Part shown: positions 12,690 to 25,439 of the stretch, one piece after another | Layout: each line of letters starts with the position of its first letter | Position numbering within the stretch: position 1 is the stretch's first letter | Origin: Cristatella mucedo | Taxonomy: Eukaryota; Bryozoa; Phylactolaemata; Cristatellidae | NCBI GenBank assembly: GCA_009760855.2 | Contig: WPIO01000017.1 | Location: forward strand, 1 to 64,000 | DNA: 64,000 bases | Direction: 5' to 3' | The notes under the pieces: generated by a model | Told to the model about the DNA's origin: nothing | The model's database searches: none | The model's input: the letters and a program-made list of their open reading frames with translations, nothing else | Made by a program: the position numbers and the translations under genes

Positions 12690-13320
12690 TTGCATAGCGT
12701 CCTAAGAGAACTAAATCTCGTTCTTGGCACTGTACACATGCTGGTAAGGAAATATGTCAAAGGTGAGTGATGATATGCACAGTGTCAGTATGAAAAGGTA
12801 CGTGAAAAACAATTCACATGGACCCAGCAAATGCTGCGAAGAGCATGTGCCTTGTTAGCTTCTTTTTAGATATCGCCAAGTCAGGAGATATCGTGGTCAG
12901 TCGTGAGTGAGCTTCAGGCTTTAGGAACATACAAACAAAAATGCATGGCCTCCAATGGGTTTGAGGTTGGCTCACTGCTAAACGACTTGAGTCAGAAGAG
13001 CAGGTAGAACGACGCCTCGCCCGATGTGCAAGCTGTTGGGTTCGGTAGGCTAGAGCATGAGAACTAAGGGAGCTGAAAGCACGTGACAAAACCTTGAAGT
13101 CGATATGTTGCTTGATGAAAGGTGAGTGCTTGTCGGTGCAAAGTGGTGTAATGCGGCAACTGCAATCTTCACGACAGACAAGACTGGCAGTAGAAGTCTA
13201 CCGAAACTTTAGGCGCAATAGTTCACCGGCCAGAAGACCTGTGAATAGTGAGATGTGGACGATGGGATGTCACCAACGCATGGACTGACTTAAATGTGGT
13301 ATACCTGTCTAAGCACAGTA
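12690..13320 (-). mobile_element. LINE-A 3' part, diverged
   Basis: The minus strand carries the diverged LINE-A tail near 12700, the AATGCTG/CACATGGACCC region and the CTTGAAGTCGATATGTTGC (VDFKVL-equivalent) segment, up to the GCATGGACTGACTTAAATGTGG region. Stops and indels abolish the protein. It appears older than the 50.3-kb copy. Confidence 0.8.
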
Positions 13321-13949
13321 CTGATGAGTCTGTGCAAGAAGACCTACAGCATCGGCTGAGAAAGTTTGGTGAGCCCTAGTAGACAGGAGCCTTGAAGGGC
13401 TGCTGATAGAGTCGAAGCTGTTCGCTGCCACTAACAACGTTTACTCTGACCTGCAGACTGCTGAGCTGGGCAATTATAAGGTCAGGGCTCTTATGGTTGG
13501 AGCTGAATTCAGTGCTTTTACCTTCTACTGCTGACAAACAGAAGGAACTGCTGCGAGTAATGTGGTACCGATGTTCTTTTGCCCTGCTGTGCTTTGGTGC
13601 TGTAGTCGCAACCTTTGGGTACTCACATGCCGAGGCTACCGCATGGTTTTAGAGCCACCGTTAAAGCTGCTAGGCTAATGAGGCCTTGAGCTAGCGCTGA
13701 GGCTCCAAGGAAAAAGGAAACCGATACCCATCTGATCCTGCGATCTCGCCGATGCATCAAGGAGCTGGCTAACCGAAGGGGCTCAGTCACTATTATATGC
13801 ATAAGCATGGCCACCAACCACAGAACGAAAGAATTCGAATCTTTGACCGAACGCAAACACTGCGAGCATTATTGAAAATAACGGCTAATATAAAGTGCGA
13901 TTGCATACAACGCTCAGAGGGACGCAGGAAGCTCGAACATTGCTTGTCC
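13321..13949. other. no gene seen
   Basis: Nothing recognised between the LINE-A fragment and the TA/GA microsatellite. Confidence 0.5.
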
Positions 13950-15174
<1,225 letters not shown>

Positions 15175-15300
15175 TTTACCCTAAACCTTAAATCACTAAA
15201 CCCTAAAACCTTAACCATAAACACTAAAACAAAATAACTTAAATGCCCCAAATACTGAACCCTAAATCTTAAACTCCAAGCCCCACATTCTAGACCCAGA
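15175..15300. repeat. degenerate telomere-like CCCTAAA patch
   Basis: Variants of CCCTAAA/CCTTAAA/CACTAAA recur through about 125 bp (ACCCTAAACC, AAACCCTAAAACC, GAACCCTAAATC). It is too degenerate to be a functional telomere and looks like an old interstitial telomere-like tract or AT-rich satellite. Confidence 0.6.
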
Positions 15301-15864
15301 CCAAAAATATACCTCAAAACCTGTTTATCTGAATGGAACTATAAAAAGACACCGGCTACCGTGTTGAACTTCCTGCAGTGGGTACAGTGCCCATTGCATA
15401 AAGTTCAAGATTCCATTTGGGGACACGTTTAGTATAGCCGGTATGTCTCGCTATGATTGGGAAGAGATGTCTCTGGGGTGGCTTTTCATCTACTGATCTC
15501 GTGGTACATGTTCATGTGCATTTTTCTGCACGCATCTCCAAAAAAGGTCATCGAACTAGCCTTATGCGATTTCCGGTTCTTCTTGATCTTGTTAATCTTC
15601 CCAGCAGCCACACGGGTCTTCTCGTGCGAAGCAAGGCTGCTTGCTCTTCTTGACTTGCACTACTGTACCGTCTGTGGGCAACGGCTGGAAAAAGAAAACC
15701 ATCTAAAAATGCCAGTCTATAGTGTACGCTGCGTTAGTTTCCAATGCGATCCAGCGTCTCGATGCTGCTGAACTGTCTGCATGCCCTGTCAACGACTACA
15801 GGACTCGGCTATTTCGATTGATACGCGCGAGAGCGTGTCTCCGCGACGACGTGCCTGCTACCAG
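15301..15864. other. no gene seen
   Basis: Nothing recognised. Confidence 0.5.
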
Positions 15865-16235
15865 GATAGACAGGCCTTGGGGTCATGAGGCGACTTCGCT
15901 GACGGCGCTGCAGCTGAGCTCTAGTAGTTCTATCTTTCGATTGTCGCCTTCGCTGAGGCCTCGTACGATTGCTGCATATCTCATATCATATCTCATATCG
16001 CTGCATATCTCATATCATATCTCATATCGCTGCATATCTCATATCGCTGCATATCTCAATACAATAGAGATCGTATGCTCGCGGGTGTGAAGTAGCAGCC
16101 TGGTTTCAGCGAGTGACATGCTCTCTCTTTTTTTGACTTCAAGCGAATATAGATAGATGTGACTGTTTCTTGAGATACTGAGAATACTCGCACATGTGCC
16201 TCCTTGTTACTCTGTCTGGTTCTGCCACACACTTT
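15865..16235. repeat. dispersed repeat R1, copy 1 with expanded internal satellite
   Basis: Sequence from about 15936 (TTCGATTGTCGCCTTCGCTG) to about 16235 (GGTTCTGCCACACACTTT) closely matches 20836-21058, with only about eight differences outside the insertion. Copy 1 carries an extra block of about 76 bp made of a 29-bp unit (GCTGCATATCTCATATC plus CATATCTCATATC) at 15971-16057. The upstream segment 15865-15920 (GACAGGCCTTGGGGTC) is repeated in part at 16297-16350. Both copies run into CT-rich sequence. Confidence 0.85.
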
Positions 16236-16350
16236 TTTCCCAATTCTCTGTCTCTCTGTCTCTCTGTCTCACTGTCTCTCAATCTTTCTGTCTGACAGGC
16301 CTTGGGGTCTTGAGGCTACTTCGCTGACGGCGGTGCAGAGAGCTCTAGTT
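16236..16350. repeat. CTGT-rich tract plus partial repeat of R1 flank
   Basis: TCTCTGTCTCTC text is followed by GACAGGCCTTGGGGTC and TTCGCTGACGGCG, a second copy of the sequence that precedes R1 at 15865. Confidence 0.7.
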
Positions 16351-17559
16351 CTATCTCTCAGGCATTTTGACTCGCCGGCACTTAGCCCGATAGGGTGGCA
16401 GCAGCGCCAGTCTCGTTCTAACCTTGTATACTTTAGACATTTTGTCGAGCGGCCGATTTTAGCTTGTTCAATTAGATTCGGTGATTTCGGGCTGAATGGA
16501 AAGCAGATTGCTAAAAAGGTCGGCACGTTGGCGATGCGTTTTCGCAGTAGCCTGCACTCGACGATACCTCACCCGACACGCCCAGCAGTCGCCGAGCAAT
16601 CTATACAAATATCACAGGACTTCGGATAGTCAATATTGTACACCCTTCGTTGTTGTAGTATTTGGTTTCAAGCAGTATTCTGAAAGGTGGCGTTTCGAGA
16701 CAGACTGCGAGAGACAAAGGGGCCTTCTGGTTGCTCCGCGCTTATTGTTACTCGGAGAATGTCCGGCTCCGATCGAGCCACACCCCCTGACCACGAATGG
16801 CTCATCATCGCCAGATCAGCCGACTTACCGACACTCGGCCTTAACGACATTTTTGGAAATAATTGCGACTAGTCCCGATTACAAAGGAGAATCAAGCAGT
16901 TTCTCAATCGAGGCTCCATAGATCTTAAAGTGAGGAAATACGGTATGGCGGGGAACGAAACATCTGGGCCCGGCCAAAACGGCACGAGCCGGTCCCACTC
17001 AAATGCAAGCATGCTTACCTCCTCGTCATGAGAGGTATTCTCTTGCAAATCCCCTTGGAAGTTCTAGAAGAAACTAGAATGAGTAGATTAGTAGGGTGAC
17101 GATAGGATTCAAAGCTGTAAGCCGCTACGGAGAAATAGCAATGATGAAACAAATAAAAGAGCGAAGCTCAGCACACTCCCCTTGCCCCAGATTTGGGCCT
17201 CAGGGTAGAGCCCTGACTGAAGAAGTTTCGTTTGGCGATACAAGAAAATACCTATGACGACATGATGACAAGTCAAGACGCTGGGATTTTTGCGAAACGA
17301 GAACGGAGCACAAGGTATTTTACGAATGCCAACTGCCGTCAACATCGTCGCCAGCTCGTAGTCGAACCAAGCGTACCATGAGAGATCAAGCTAACTGGTG
17401 TCCGGGAAATGGCTAGGCTAACAAATTAATCAACTGCTAGATTGGTTTATTATGTATTCAATACAAATGTTCTCTCTATTGGCATATTTTGCAGCGATGT
17501 CGATCTGCAGCCGAACGAAGCGCTGCCGATGACTGCATAAGCTTTGAACTTTGAACTCG
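16351..17559. other. no gene seen
   Basis: Several overlapping open frames (16496-16921) exist in different phases with no domain or splice support. Confidence 0.45.
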
Positions 17560-17925
17560 AGCCATTTCTCCAAACCTCAAGCGGCGCATCGAGTTAGAGA
17601 TCATTCTGTTACTCTGCCGCTTTGTGGGTTTCTTCATTCTCCGGCTCCTCACCTGTCTGAGAGCTACTTAGTCCTCGGCCCCCTCTCCCTAGCTCAGCTA
17701 GCACCGCTAACTCCAGTCAATCCAGGCAGTGCTTCCAAACAAGATCGGATCCTTCGGAGACGAGGCCTTCAGTTCCAGTGCAGCATCTAGAGTATGGAAC
17801 TTGCTATCGACTGACGAATAAAGAATCGCCTCCCCCCTTAACGAAATGCAAAGCAAAGCAATCACTCCTCACAGCATTTGCAACGTCTATGTAAATCATC
17901 TTGCATACACTTAAGGATGTTACGT
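17560..17925 (+). mobile_element. LINE reverse-transcriptase C-terminal relic
   Basis: Translated across frames, the segment gives LKRRIELEIILLL (compare the usual LPVKxRIxFKILLLTYK), then APHLSE, then SFGDEAFSSSAASRVWN (usual xGDRAFSxxAPxLWN) and LTKCKAKQSLLTAF (usual LxxFKxxLKTxLF). The order of blocks is that of L2/CR1-like LINE C-termini. Frameshifts and stops are present. Its nucleotide sequence does not obviously match LINE-A or LINE-B, so it may be a third family. Confidence 0.5.
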
Positions 17926-18545
17926 TTTGGCATGCTATTATTACTATTCAGTTAATATTCTTCGTTCCCAGCTACAGGAAATTGTAAAGTGCACTTGAAA
18001 AATCGGGTCGGTTCTCGCAGGGTGCCGTGCAAATCCTTTATCTCCAATATTCCGGGACCGCAGTGGTCATGCAAATGACTTGCGCCCACTTAAAAAAGTC
18101 ACGGTTCTGGAAAAGACCAAGTTGGCTAACGGTTTGAAGAGGAAGGAAAAATAAGCGATTGTGAAAAGTACAATCAGACATTCTGAGGGCTGCACTGCTG
18201 CTGACTAGCCGTTCAGCGGAAAATAGGCCTGGAAATGGCTTACATCCGATGCTGAGACGTCTTTTGTCAGCTTGCTCCATGTGGAAAGCGAATGCTATCG
18301 ATAGTGAACTCAAAGGTGCATTCTTTGCCTAACCTCAGGCGGAAGCAGCACAGCGGTTGAACAATGCTGATAAGACTTTCTAAGACTGGCCAATGCCACT
18401 TCGTCGCCCCCAACGCCACCGGCTCACAACATTCGTCTACCCGAGGTGACTAGTTAGCGTAAGATGCTTCATATTATTGTTAATCTCTTTCCGAGGTTTT
18501 TCCCTTCAAGATCGCCACCAGCTTAGCTCTTTCAGGTCGTCGCCC
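17926..18545. other. no gene seen
   Basis: Nothing recognised. Confidence 0.5.
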
Positions 18546-18672
18546 TGGTTTGGCCGAGGGGTAAAATGTTCGCCTCCAATGACCAAGGTCGTGAGCTCAA
18601 TCCCTGCTACGAATGCAAAGCCCCTGGATAGCGATTGCATGCTCTCGAGGACCTATACAAATGAATTATGTT
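18546..18672 (+). mobile_element. SINE-B copy 1 (tRNA head, LINE-A-like tail)
   Basis: The head TGGTTTGGCCGAGGGGTAAA resembles an A box and GTCGTGAGCTCAATCCC a decayed B box. The tail AAAGCCCCTGGATAGCGATT and TATACAAATGAATTAT resembles the LINE-A 3' end. Confidence 0.78.
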
Positions 18673-18764
18673 ATCAGTATTTCATAGCTAGCTGAACTGC
18701 TGAATGCGTTTCTGTATTCTCGGGCCGTCAAACCCTCAGGCCGCTAGCTCTCACGTCTCAGGTG

Positions 18765-19048
18765 AAAGATTCTTCAGGAGGGCTTCTCTTTTTCATTTAA
18801 CGTCTATTGGCGACAGAAACTATGCTATGCTGATCACTTTCATGATTCATCCTTATGTGCTTATGTGCGCTGACACTGTGCATGCTGCCACTAACCATGC
18901 TTGCATGCTGACCACGTACCTAACCATGCTATTCTTGTTGCTCATTGAGCATGCTGCCACTAACCATTCGATCTTGCCTCCTTTGCAGCAATTGCAAAGT
19001 GTCTAGAAAGAGATTGAGTTCTCTGGGGGGGCGCTTGGTCAACTGTAT
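18765..19048 (+). mobile_element. LINE-A 3' UTR fragment
   Basis: It shares the LINE-A 3' text GCTGACACTGTGCATGCTGCC and GTCTAGAAAGAGATTGAGTT, and ends in a TATTATTATTATT tail. Confidence 0.85.
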
Positions 19049-19104
19049 TATTATTATTCCATGGTTTATGTTCTCTCAACGATGATATCTCATCTTCTTT
19101 TACC

Positions 19105-19290
19105 GACTTGGGCCCTTCTTTCGAGCCTTCCGATTCTGCCACTTTCGCTCTACTGCAGTCCTCGGCTGCAGTCTGACTCGACCATGCATTCCGTTTTTGT
19201 GTGTGGTGAGATGAAGTCTGTCTGCCACCTCACTCACCAAAAGTCGATTACACTTCAAGCGTGCTTTAGAAAAATCTCTAGACTAGCACA
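19105..19290 (+). mobile_element. possible LINE-B 3' relic
   Basis: GAGATGAAGTCTGTCTGCC and the preceding GACTCGACCATGCATTCC resemble the GAGACGAAGTCTGTTGGC segment of LINE-B. The match is short and weak. Confidence 0.4.
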
Positions 19291-19358
19291 AGCTTCTTAG
19301 TCTTAATGAACTTGGTACGCACGCAAGAACGCACTCAAACACACTTGCACAAACTCTA

Positions 19359-19359
<1 letters not shown>

Positions 19360-19454
<95 letters not shown>
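19360..19454. repeat. (CA)n microsatellite
   Basis: An almost pure CA run of about 95 bp. Confidence 0.98.
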
Positions 19455-19456
<2 letters not shown>

Positions 19457-20835
19457 GTATGCACTTGTATGCGATGTGTATACGTGTATAGACAATATGC
19501 ACATGCAAATGCTTATACAGCGTATACATGCCTGATCTGCTGGCGTGGGGATTCGATAGCTGACGCCCGTTGCAAGCTCTCTGGATACGGTTGGTGTAGG
19601 CAGCATAAATATTGCGCTGCGATTCAGAGAGGTAGCACGACTACTACGTTTGGCCAGAGGGGCTTACAAAGCTTTTGCCATTGAATTTCGCTTACTGTAA
19701 GAGTAGTGCTAGCTTTGTCCGCTGGCAAGAGGTCAGCGCATCGCGTCCTTGAGCACTTCAAAACCAGTCGGCGTGAAGACTCGCTTTCACTTTCCTTAAG
19801 AAACTAACTCCTGCTCCTGCTCCGCAGGCATCGTTGAGTGGTAACTAAATAGAGAACTTTCTGTATGCACATGCTTGCTTCCTTGGTTTGGTCTCCAAGC
19901 ACATTGACACTCCTGTAGTCCACCGCTTCGTAACTGCCTGACTATGCCCGTCTCCCTCTAAGTCAGCTGACTTTTGCTCCGAGTGCTCGATTTGACCAAA
20001 ACGCTGCTCCAAGAGCAGGAAGCGAAATGTGAGCTAGCACTCGAAGTATGGTGGCCCCGTGTCACTCAAAAACTGACACTCCGTGCGATTTGCGGAAGCC
20101 GTGACTCACAGAAGTTACGATTCGCAGAAACTAGCGGCGACACTTGGTCGCTGACGAACAAAATCGCCGAAAACTTCTGTTATCAGGTCTGTTGGCAGAT
20201 GGCGGCCTGGTTCGCTTCTCGATAGGGTCGCCACGTTGGCGCCTGAGCAGCAGTTTTCATCGGCGGGCGCGCGACAGTGTGACGCACTGCAGAGGCCGTC
20301 GCTCTGCTTGCTAATTCATCTTCGGAACTGCAGGCGGCTGCAGGGGGGGGGGGGGGGTGTGGGCGAGATCGAGCCTCGGGTCCGGCTGGCTGCAGGGTCA
20401 GCCCTACTCTGATAGCCGGGCAGCCGAGTTCGTCCCGCGTAGCGTGTGGTCTAAGCGATGGAGTCGGTCCACTGCTGCGACCTGCGATCTAAAGCCGAGG
20501 TGTCAGAGGCAGCGCTGTATGCTCTAAAGCTATCAAGCAGAGCGAGCGAGAAGGAGCGAGCGAGAGAGCATCGGTGGCAGGGTTTAATGGCGCTTACCGA
20601 GGTAGATTTCGCGGCTATGACACTGCCACTAATTGTCCAGACAACGATTATGGGTCTGAACAGAATTGATTGTGTTGCGCTAAGTAAGACTGCCTTTCAG
20701 TGCAAGTCCTACTTTCAAGACTGGCGTCGGCAACCAGACCAAGCGCAGGTGGCGGTGGGGGGGGCAGATCTGGCGCTGCCACTTCGCTCGTGGCTATCCG
20801 TTTTCGAGCGTCGAGGGCAGTAGACGGCAGCAGTC
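19455..20835. other. no gene; 15-G run at about 20344-20358
   Basis: No supported gene. A homopolymer G run followed by GTGTGGGC could form a quadruplex. Confidence 0.5.
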
Positions 20836-21058
20836 TTCGATTGTCGCCTTCGCTGAGGCCTCGTACGATTGCTGCAGATCTCAATACAATAGAGATCGTA
20901 TGCTCGCAGGTGTGAAGTTGCAGCCTGGTTTGAGCGAGTGACATGCTCTCTCTTTTTGACTTCAATCGAATATAGATAGAGGTGACTGTTTCTTGAGATA
21001 CTGAGAATACTCGCACATGTGCCTCCTTGTTTCTCTGTCTGGTTCTGCCACACACTTT
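20836..21058. repeat. dispersed repeat R1, copy 2
   Basis: It matches copy 1 (15936-16235) closely but lacks the ATATCTCAT satellite, having only GCTGCAGATCTCAATAC. It is followed at once by a CT microsatellite. No protein or LINE motif was recognised inside it. Confidence 0.85.
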
Positions 21059-21059
21059 C

Positions 21060-21290
<231 letters not shown>

Positions 21291-21951
21291 TATCTCTTTC
21301 AGCATGTCATTCAGCTTGTTATTTGGGTTCACCTCAGGACTCTTCGGAGCTCAGGAGTAGGATCAACACCTAGCAGCAGTTTTACCGAATGCATTGCTAT
21401 GCGACCCTCTAATACTGTGATTAACTCTATTGAATGTCTCTCTGTCTGCTTAGTTTCAATGCTAACCACAACCGGCAAAGGTCAGGCTCAGAGGTCAGGC
21501 AAAGGTCAGGCTTGTACTGTTCTAGATCCCGACGGTGACACGACGCATACTTTTACCAACTGCAAATGATTTGAGGATCATGCCTTCTGTTCCCATACAC
21601 CTCAATGCTTGGCATTCTTTACCAATGGACGTTACTACAAACTCTGTCTTGGTGACTTTAAAGCGAAACTGAAAACTCGCGTGTACCTCAATTAGTTGTT
21701 TCTTCAACGTAATTGTAATTTATGTGCGCATGCAGACTGCATTAGTGAATTTCATTGTCAATAATTGTGACACGATATGACATATATTTCTAGCCAATTT
21801 AAATTGCTTCTGAAGAGGCTCAGTTTCTCTAGGCTGCTATAATGCTTCAGTAAACTTCCTGTCTAGAGCTACGATTTCCCTTTGGGATAATTGCCCAGTA
21901 TAAGAGCCGTTAAGATTGCAGCTATGAACAAATTGCTATTTTGCCCATACT
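21291..21951. other. no gene seen
   Basis: Nothing recognised. Confidence 0.5.
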
Positions 21952-22060
21952 TCACGGCCCAGGTCTTGGGTTCGACTCGTGCTCAGGCAATCTGTAATTG
22001 CTTGGCAATCAGGGTGAGAGTGCCTAAGGCAGTAGTATCACCGTAAAAACGAAGCTAATA
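21952..22060 (+). mobile_element. tRNA-like SINE head, variant
   Basis: TTCACGGCCCAGGTCTTGG followed by GGGTTCGACTC resembles a B box with the family's preceding arm. The body (CAGGCAATCTGTAATTGC) differs from SINE-A, so it may be a diverged relative. It abuts a LINE-A tail. Confidence 0.5.
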
Positions 22061-22077
22061 ATAACAATAATATTAAT

Positions 22078-22162
22078 AATGCACTTGATAAAGTGCCCTC
22101 AGAGAACTCAATCTCTCTCTAGGCGCTTTACATTTGCTGCAAAGGGAGAAGCTGTTGAATGA
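22078..22162 (-). mobile_element. LINE-A 3' tail only
   Basis: The plus strand reads GCACTTGATAAAGTGCCCTC, AGAGAACTCAATCTC and GGCGCTTTACATTTGCTGC: the tail of a minus-strand LINE-A, strongly 5'-truncated. Confidence 0.88.
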
Positions 22163-22260
22163 ACCACCATTTACGTTTATTGTACGTGTCTAGAGTCTCC
22201 ACACTTCAACATTTGACAGTGTCAGTTTAATGGCTTAAACTGAGTAATATTAGTAAGCCA

Positions 22261-22422
22261 TGATGGCACACTAGGTAAGGCAGTTGGTTTTCACGACCTC
22301 AGTCTCGAAGGTCGTGGGTTCGAATCGTGCAGTGGGCGATCCTTTTTGCCGCTGCAAGTGGTGGTGATAGCCGTAAAGGCTCTTCTGTCTCTATACAAGA
22401 CAGGTTGTTAAATCAGATAGTC
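22261..22422 (+). mobile_element. SINE-A copy 2 (near complete)
   Basis: A-box region TGGCACACTAGGTAAGG, B box GGGTTCGAATC, body GTGGGCGATCC and GGTGATAGCCGTAAAGGCTC, end GTTAAATCAGATAGT. Confidence 0.9.
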
Positions 22423-23659
22423 ATGAATAAGTAATTAATATCGCGCTGCCGGAGACCAAGGAGATTTCTGTAGTGCAGGATGTGGAAAAAGTATTTTTTG
22501 CTCCGACGTTTCCGGAGCTGCTTTGGGTGTTTGCATTCGCCGTCAAAATAGGCTGTTGAATCAGCTAACCTTAGCCCCTAGGCTAAGACTGTCTGAGTCC
22601 TGATGTCATAAACGGTGGACACTATATAAAACGGCGGTATGCCCAACATATCTAGAATGCATGCCTCATATACAGTGAATACCAAGGATTATTAAGTATT
22701 AGGTATGCTGTCTATATAGTGCAACGTATGCATTCAAAAACTTGGATCGACAATCAACTGCTAAGTGATTTCCTGAGGCTTAAACGTGGTATCCAGCGGA
22801 TCATCGAAAATAAAGCAAAGCTTTTTCTGTCTGTTACTTTTGTTAATGTCGATCTTGTTAGCATTTATGCGATCGTTGATCAAGAACTTACTTGTTGAAC
22901 TGAATTACCGCCTTTTAATGCTGAATTTTTTATTGGGCTCCTGTCATAAACACACTGGCAGCAATTGCAGCGAAGTCATTGTCCCAAAAGTTCTGGCTTG
23001 GCCCAGGGATTAAGATGCTTGTCTTTGATAACCGAAGTCGTGGGCTCAAGCCTCGAGGCATATGTGAAGCGCCTGGATAGAGATTCGGTTCCCTTAGAGT
23101 GCTATACAATTTTTTGTTATTTGTGTTTGATAGACATAAACCGTAGTGAAAGTGTGTGTTGCGGAAGTAACTGGAAATGCTGGTGGATGGCAATTTTTCT
23201 GGATTCTGTTCACTTTAAAGTCATTATTCAAGGTACTGAGGGTGGCAACCACTCCGCCAGCCATATACTTATGGCGAACCTGCAGGGTTCTGTTTGTGGT
23301 GAGGGCGGAAGTTTACTCTGTACTTGGAAGACTCGCTGTTGCTCACGAATGCTTCTGAATACAAATCCCACGACCAGCGCCGGTCGCATAAACCTCAAAT
23401 AGCGGTTCGGGTGACAGAGCCTGATGTTGGTACTGGACCTTTGGCCCCAGGCGAAGTAGCGAGAATAATGACAAAGTCCCAGAAAACATACCTTTGCGAT
23501 TAACTTTCACCAGCACCCTGATACGTTTCTGGGTTTTCTCTCATGCCAATCTGTTTTCCTATCTAGCTGTTGGTGTACTAATTTGCGACTCTTCCGGAAA
23601 TAGTCCTAATTTTAATGAGATCATGATACAGCCAGCCTGATACAACTGGATATGTCAGT
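22423..23659. other. no gene; holds SINE-B copy 2
   Basis: Outside the SINE at 22994-23112 nothing is supported. Confidence 0.5.
22994..23112 (+). mobile_element. SINE-B copy 2
   Basis: Head TGGCTTGGCCCAGGGATTAA and B box GTGGGCTCAAGCC; tail GCATATGTGAAGCGCCTGG, ATAGAGATTCGG and GTGCTATACAA. Confidence 0.88.
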
Positions 23660-23750
23660 TCAGCAAGTGTGAAGCGCCTAGAAAGAGATTGAGTTCTCTG
23701 AGGGCGCTTTATCAAGTGCAATATTATTATTATTATTATTATTATTACCG
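23660..23750 (+). mobile_element. LINE-A 3' tail only
   Basis: GAAGCGCCTAGAAAGAGATT, GAGTTCTCTGAGGGCGC and TATCAAGTGCAA, then seven or more ATT units. Confidence 0.9.
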
Positions 23751-25439
23751 TGGCCCCAAGCTAGCGCTACGTTAGCATGAATAGTTGATGAGGCTTAAGC
23801 CAGCATTGAAATAACAGATAAATCATTTGTCAAAGAGGTTGACATAGAAATAATGCATAGGAAAGGCAGCTATGAATGATCAAATCTGTACCTACATGCA
23901 AACGGCTATGTAGCACGGGACACAGGTGGAACGAGACGGCTACAATAACCGCAGGTCTAGCCATCTTTTTGAGATTTCCATCCGTCTTTGATGCTCGGCG
24001 GGAAAGATCTTTATATTTAATATAGTTTGACCTTGGGGATCGGTGTGTTTGAAGGCAATCTTGACGCAGAGATGCATCGCCGATCAGTGCTCTTTGAATC
24101 GATAAAATAAATTTCGTGAGTGAGCGTTGCTTTTACCCATCGTGCACTACTACAAAAGGAAAACTTTGCTACTGCGAGAGTTCAAACTTAATCAGAAAAT
24201 GCACGCGTATTTTTAAATAATGGGACTAAAGTTCGCTTGTTTTCCAGCTTGGATTTATTTCAAAATAAACAGTCAAGGTGATTGGTTCTCCACATATGGG
24301 ATGCAGAGTCAGGGAAATTCTCAAAGCTGCGAGCGCTTTTTGGACAGGCAGTCCACTTTGCACAGTTGAGCACGCAGCAAATGCATGAATTTGCTACCAA
24401 AGCCGCGCGATCCCCGATATAATGCGCGACGCCGGAGATTCGACTTAGGGAGACCGGAAGTGACAAGGAATGTTGAATGTGACCTCGGAGGCCTGGTCAG
24501 TCTACGGTGGCTTGCCGATCAATGTAAGCTCGCGCATAGCGCCCTCACCATTTCCAGGATTGTGGCTTTTTTAATTGCAGTCTTGTGAAGGCATGCGAGC
24601 GTGTGTTCATTGGTCGCTCGGCGCTGTTGGACAAAGTCTACACTCGGGAAGAAAATGTGATGCGAGCATCCATGCGGAAATGGCGACATACGGGCAAGAG
24701 TTTTGCCGGCATTTCCTCTATTGCTATCATTAAAACTAGCCTGTAAATGCAAAAATCGGGGAAAAATCAGTAAACGAGATCAGTATTCGAGAGGTTCAAA
24801 GAACTTTAATGAAAACCTTTTTTGAATGTTCCCGAAAAGATAATTCAAGAACGAAGCCGTTCGTTCCGCTGAGAGATAATCTCCACGACGCTTACTTAAC
24901 CTAATTAGCAATCGAATAAACGCGCTGATAAAAAACCTGCAGTCTCGCAAAGTCATTGCAAGCAAGCAGGAAGCCGCTCATTCGGACGCTACCGGAGACT
25001 TGCTGGCGCCCAAACTCCAAACGACTGGATCGCTGACTCGGGCAGTGTGCGTAACCTTTTCGTTTTTAGTGCGCGAATTTTTCGCAGCAGTCACTTGCCA
25101 GGAAAATTTGCTGTCTTCCTAAAATTTCTCGGAACAGCTAAAGAAGCCGTTCACTGCAGGGTCTCGGTCGCTGCTATACACAGAGGTCACGCGAGAAAGG
25201 GGTGGGTGGGGGACGAAACTAAAACCCACGAAACAAATCAGCGAACGCCGACGCTGACGAGCGCGGCGCAGCGAAGAAGGGCGCTTTCAGGCTTTGCGTG
25301 CGAGCAGCACGAGGAACCCGAGCTTTAAAACAGCACAGCGCCGACGAGCCCCGGCATTGCAGATGGCCGCAGGCTGTGATCAATTACCTTCCCCTGCCTC
25401 ATCTTCCGGTGTCCAATTAGCCAGCAGGTGACGTAGCTA
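23751..25439. other. no gene seen upstream of the Frizzled locus
   Basis: No reading frame with domain support. Sequence from about 25200 onward becomes CpG- and GC-rich as it approaches the Frizzled promoter. Confidence 0.5.
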
